Origin: Amycolatopsis dendrobii
GTDB lineage: Bacteria; Actinomycetota; Actinomycetes; Mycobacteriales; Pseudonocardiaceae
Length of the DNA stretch: 64,000 bases
NCBI RefSeq assembly: GCF_014145675.1
Contig: NZ_JACGZW010000010.1
Span: 248,001 to 312,000 of the forward strand
Direction of reading: 5' to 3'
Of the stretch, positions 63,713 to 64,000 are shown one piece after another (within the stretch, counting starts at the first letter, position 1; each line of letters opens with the position of its first letter). The translations under genes and the position numbers were made by a program. The notes below the pieces were generated by a model. It searched no databases. It was not told where the DNA came from and saw only the letters and a program-made list of their open reading frames with translations.

Positions 63713-63799
63713 TCAGCGAACAGGCCGGCAGAGCGCGCTCGCGACCCGGAGAAGGTCGACGTGGCGGCGCGCCACGAGAAGGACACCGGCAGGACTCAC
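63713..63799 (-). CDS. Leader peptide of the sulfur operon (putative attenuator)
   Basis: A 28-codon frame beginning GTG and ending TGA. Its sequence contains LVARRHVDLLRVASALCRP, the pattern of actinobacterial leader peptides (arginine pair, HVDL, LCR) found before sulfur genes. The single cysteine codon lies near the end. It has no Shine-Dalgarno and starts seven bases after a -10, so it is leaderless. About 105 bases with pairing potential separate it from sir. By analogy with cysteine-responsive attenuators described in mycobacteria, stalling at the Cys or Arg codons could raise operon expression. Confidence 0.75.
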   Translation of the reverse strand: MSPAGVLLVARRHVDLLRVASALCRPVR

Positions 63800-63806
63800 C
63801 GGCTCA

Positions 63807-63835
63807 GATTGCCACGCGGGCCGAACGTCGTCCAA
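63807..63835 (-). promoter_or_regulatory. Promoter of the leader peptide-sir operon
   Basis: On the minus strand TTGGAC (63835-63830) and CAATCT (63812-63807) are separated by exactly 17 bases. Initiation would fall at the leader peptide GTG. This is one of the best-formed promoters in the window. Confidence 0.65.
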
Positions 63836-64000
63836 GGGCGTCCGGATGGTGGGAGAAGGCTCACGCCAGGGGTGCGAAACCGCCTCGGATGTGCATTGGC
63901 CGGACGATCTGCCAGGTCTTTCCCGGCTTTCGGACGCATCGTGGGACGGTTTCGCGCGCTTGTCAACCGGATGCGCTGCGGGTGGCGCATCGTTCGGCGG
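63836..64000. other. Right end without a supported gene
   Basis: About 165 bases upstream of the sulfur operon promoter. I see no family motif, ribosome-binding site or clear structure here; any gene lies beyond the window. Confidence 0.5.

Overview
The window is about 70% G+C with strong third-position G/C, frequent GTG starts, many overlapping stop/start pairs and many apparently leaderless genes. It looks like chromosome from a high-GC actinomycete. The order nadD-rsfS-gpgP-octT-degV-(acetyltransferase)-comEA-comEC-holA-rpsT-lepA, flanked by rne-rplU-rpmA-obg-proB on one side and sir-cysH on the other, matches the Mycobacterium tuberculosis Rv2391-Rv2445 neighbourhood as I remember it. Gene content (daunorubicin-type ABC exporters, secreted RNase with barstar, many TetR/SDR pairs) suggests Pseudonocardiales, probably Amycolatopsis. 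The genus is inferred, not proven.

Layout. 1-9.9 kb is accessory: an SDR cut by the left edge with a divergent regulator, a mycothiol-type isomerase-family protein, a large secreted phosphodiester-glycosidase/phosphatase, an ABC-2 exporter with two permeases, and a secreted subtilase. 10.4-17.1 kb is core: RNase E/G with a fused IF-2 N-terminal domain, L21, L27, Obg and glutamate 5-kinase. 17.1-24.6 kb is catabolic: a TetR/FAD-monooxygenase pair, then a badI-aliB-badH-aliA operon for cyclohexanecarboxylate ring opening behind a TetR gene. 24.6-30.3 kb holds argS, an MHS-family transporter, a tandem repeat and a RecQ-type helicase fused to a phosphoribosyltransferase domain.

30.4-45.6 kb is core again: NAD synthesis (nadD), ribosome silencing (rsfS), two methylglucose-lipopolysaccharide precursor genes (gpgP, octT), degV, DNA uptake (comEA, comEC), a threonine synthase under a SAM riboswitch, DNA polymerase delta (holA), S20, a DMT-family transporter under a guanidine-I (ykkC) riboswitch, and lepA. 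An acetyltransferase gene between degV and comEA is broken across reading frames. 45.6-58.3 kb is mixed accessory sequence, including a guanyl-RNase/barstar pair, an amino-acid permease and several regulator/enzyme pairs with visible palindromic operators.

58.3-63.8 kb is a sulfate-assimilation operon on the minus strand (sir-cysH-cysD-cysN-chelatase). It is preceded by a leaderless 28-codon leader peptide that looks like a cysteine-type attenuator. Sulfate is activated by CysDN, reduced by CysH and Sir, and the terminal chelatase probably helps make the siroheme that Sir needs.

The strongest regulatory observations are the SAM riboswitch on thrC, the guanidine-I riboswitch on an EamA transporter, the leader peptide ahead of sir, a perfect CRP-type palindrome before nadD, and paired DnaA-box-like sequences before comEA. 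I found no tRNA, rRNA, CRISPR array, prophage or insertion sequence.
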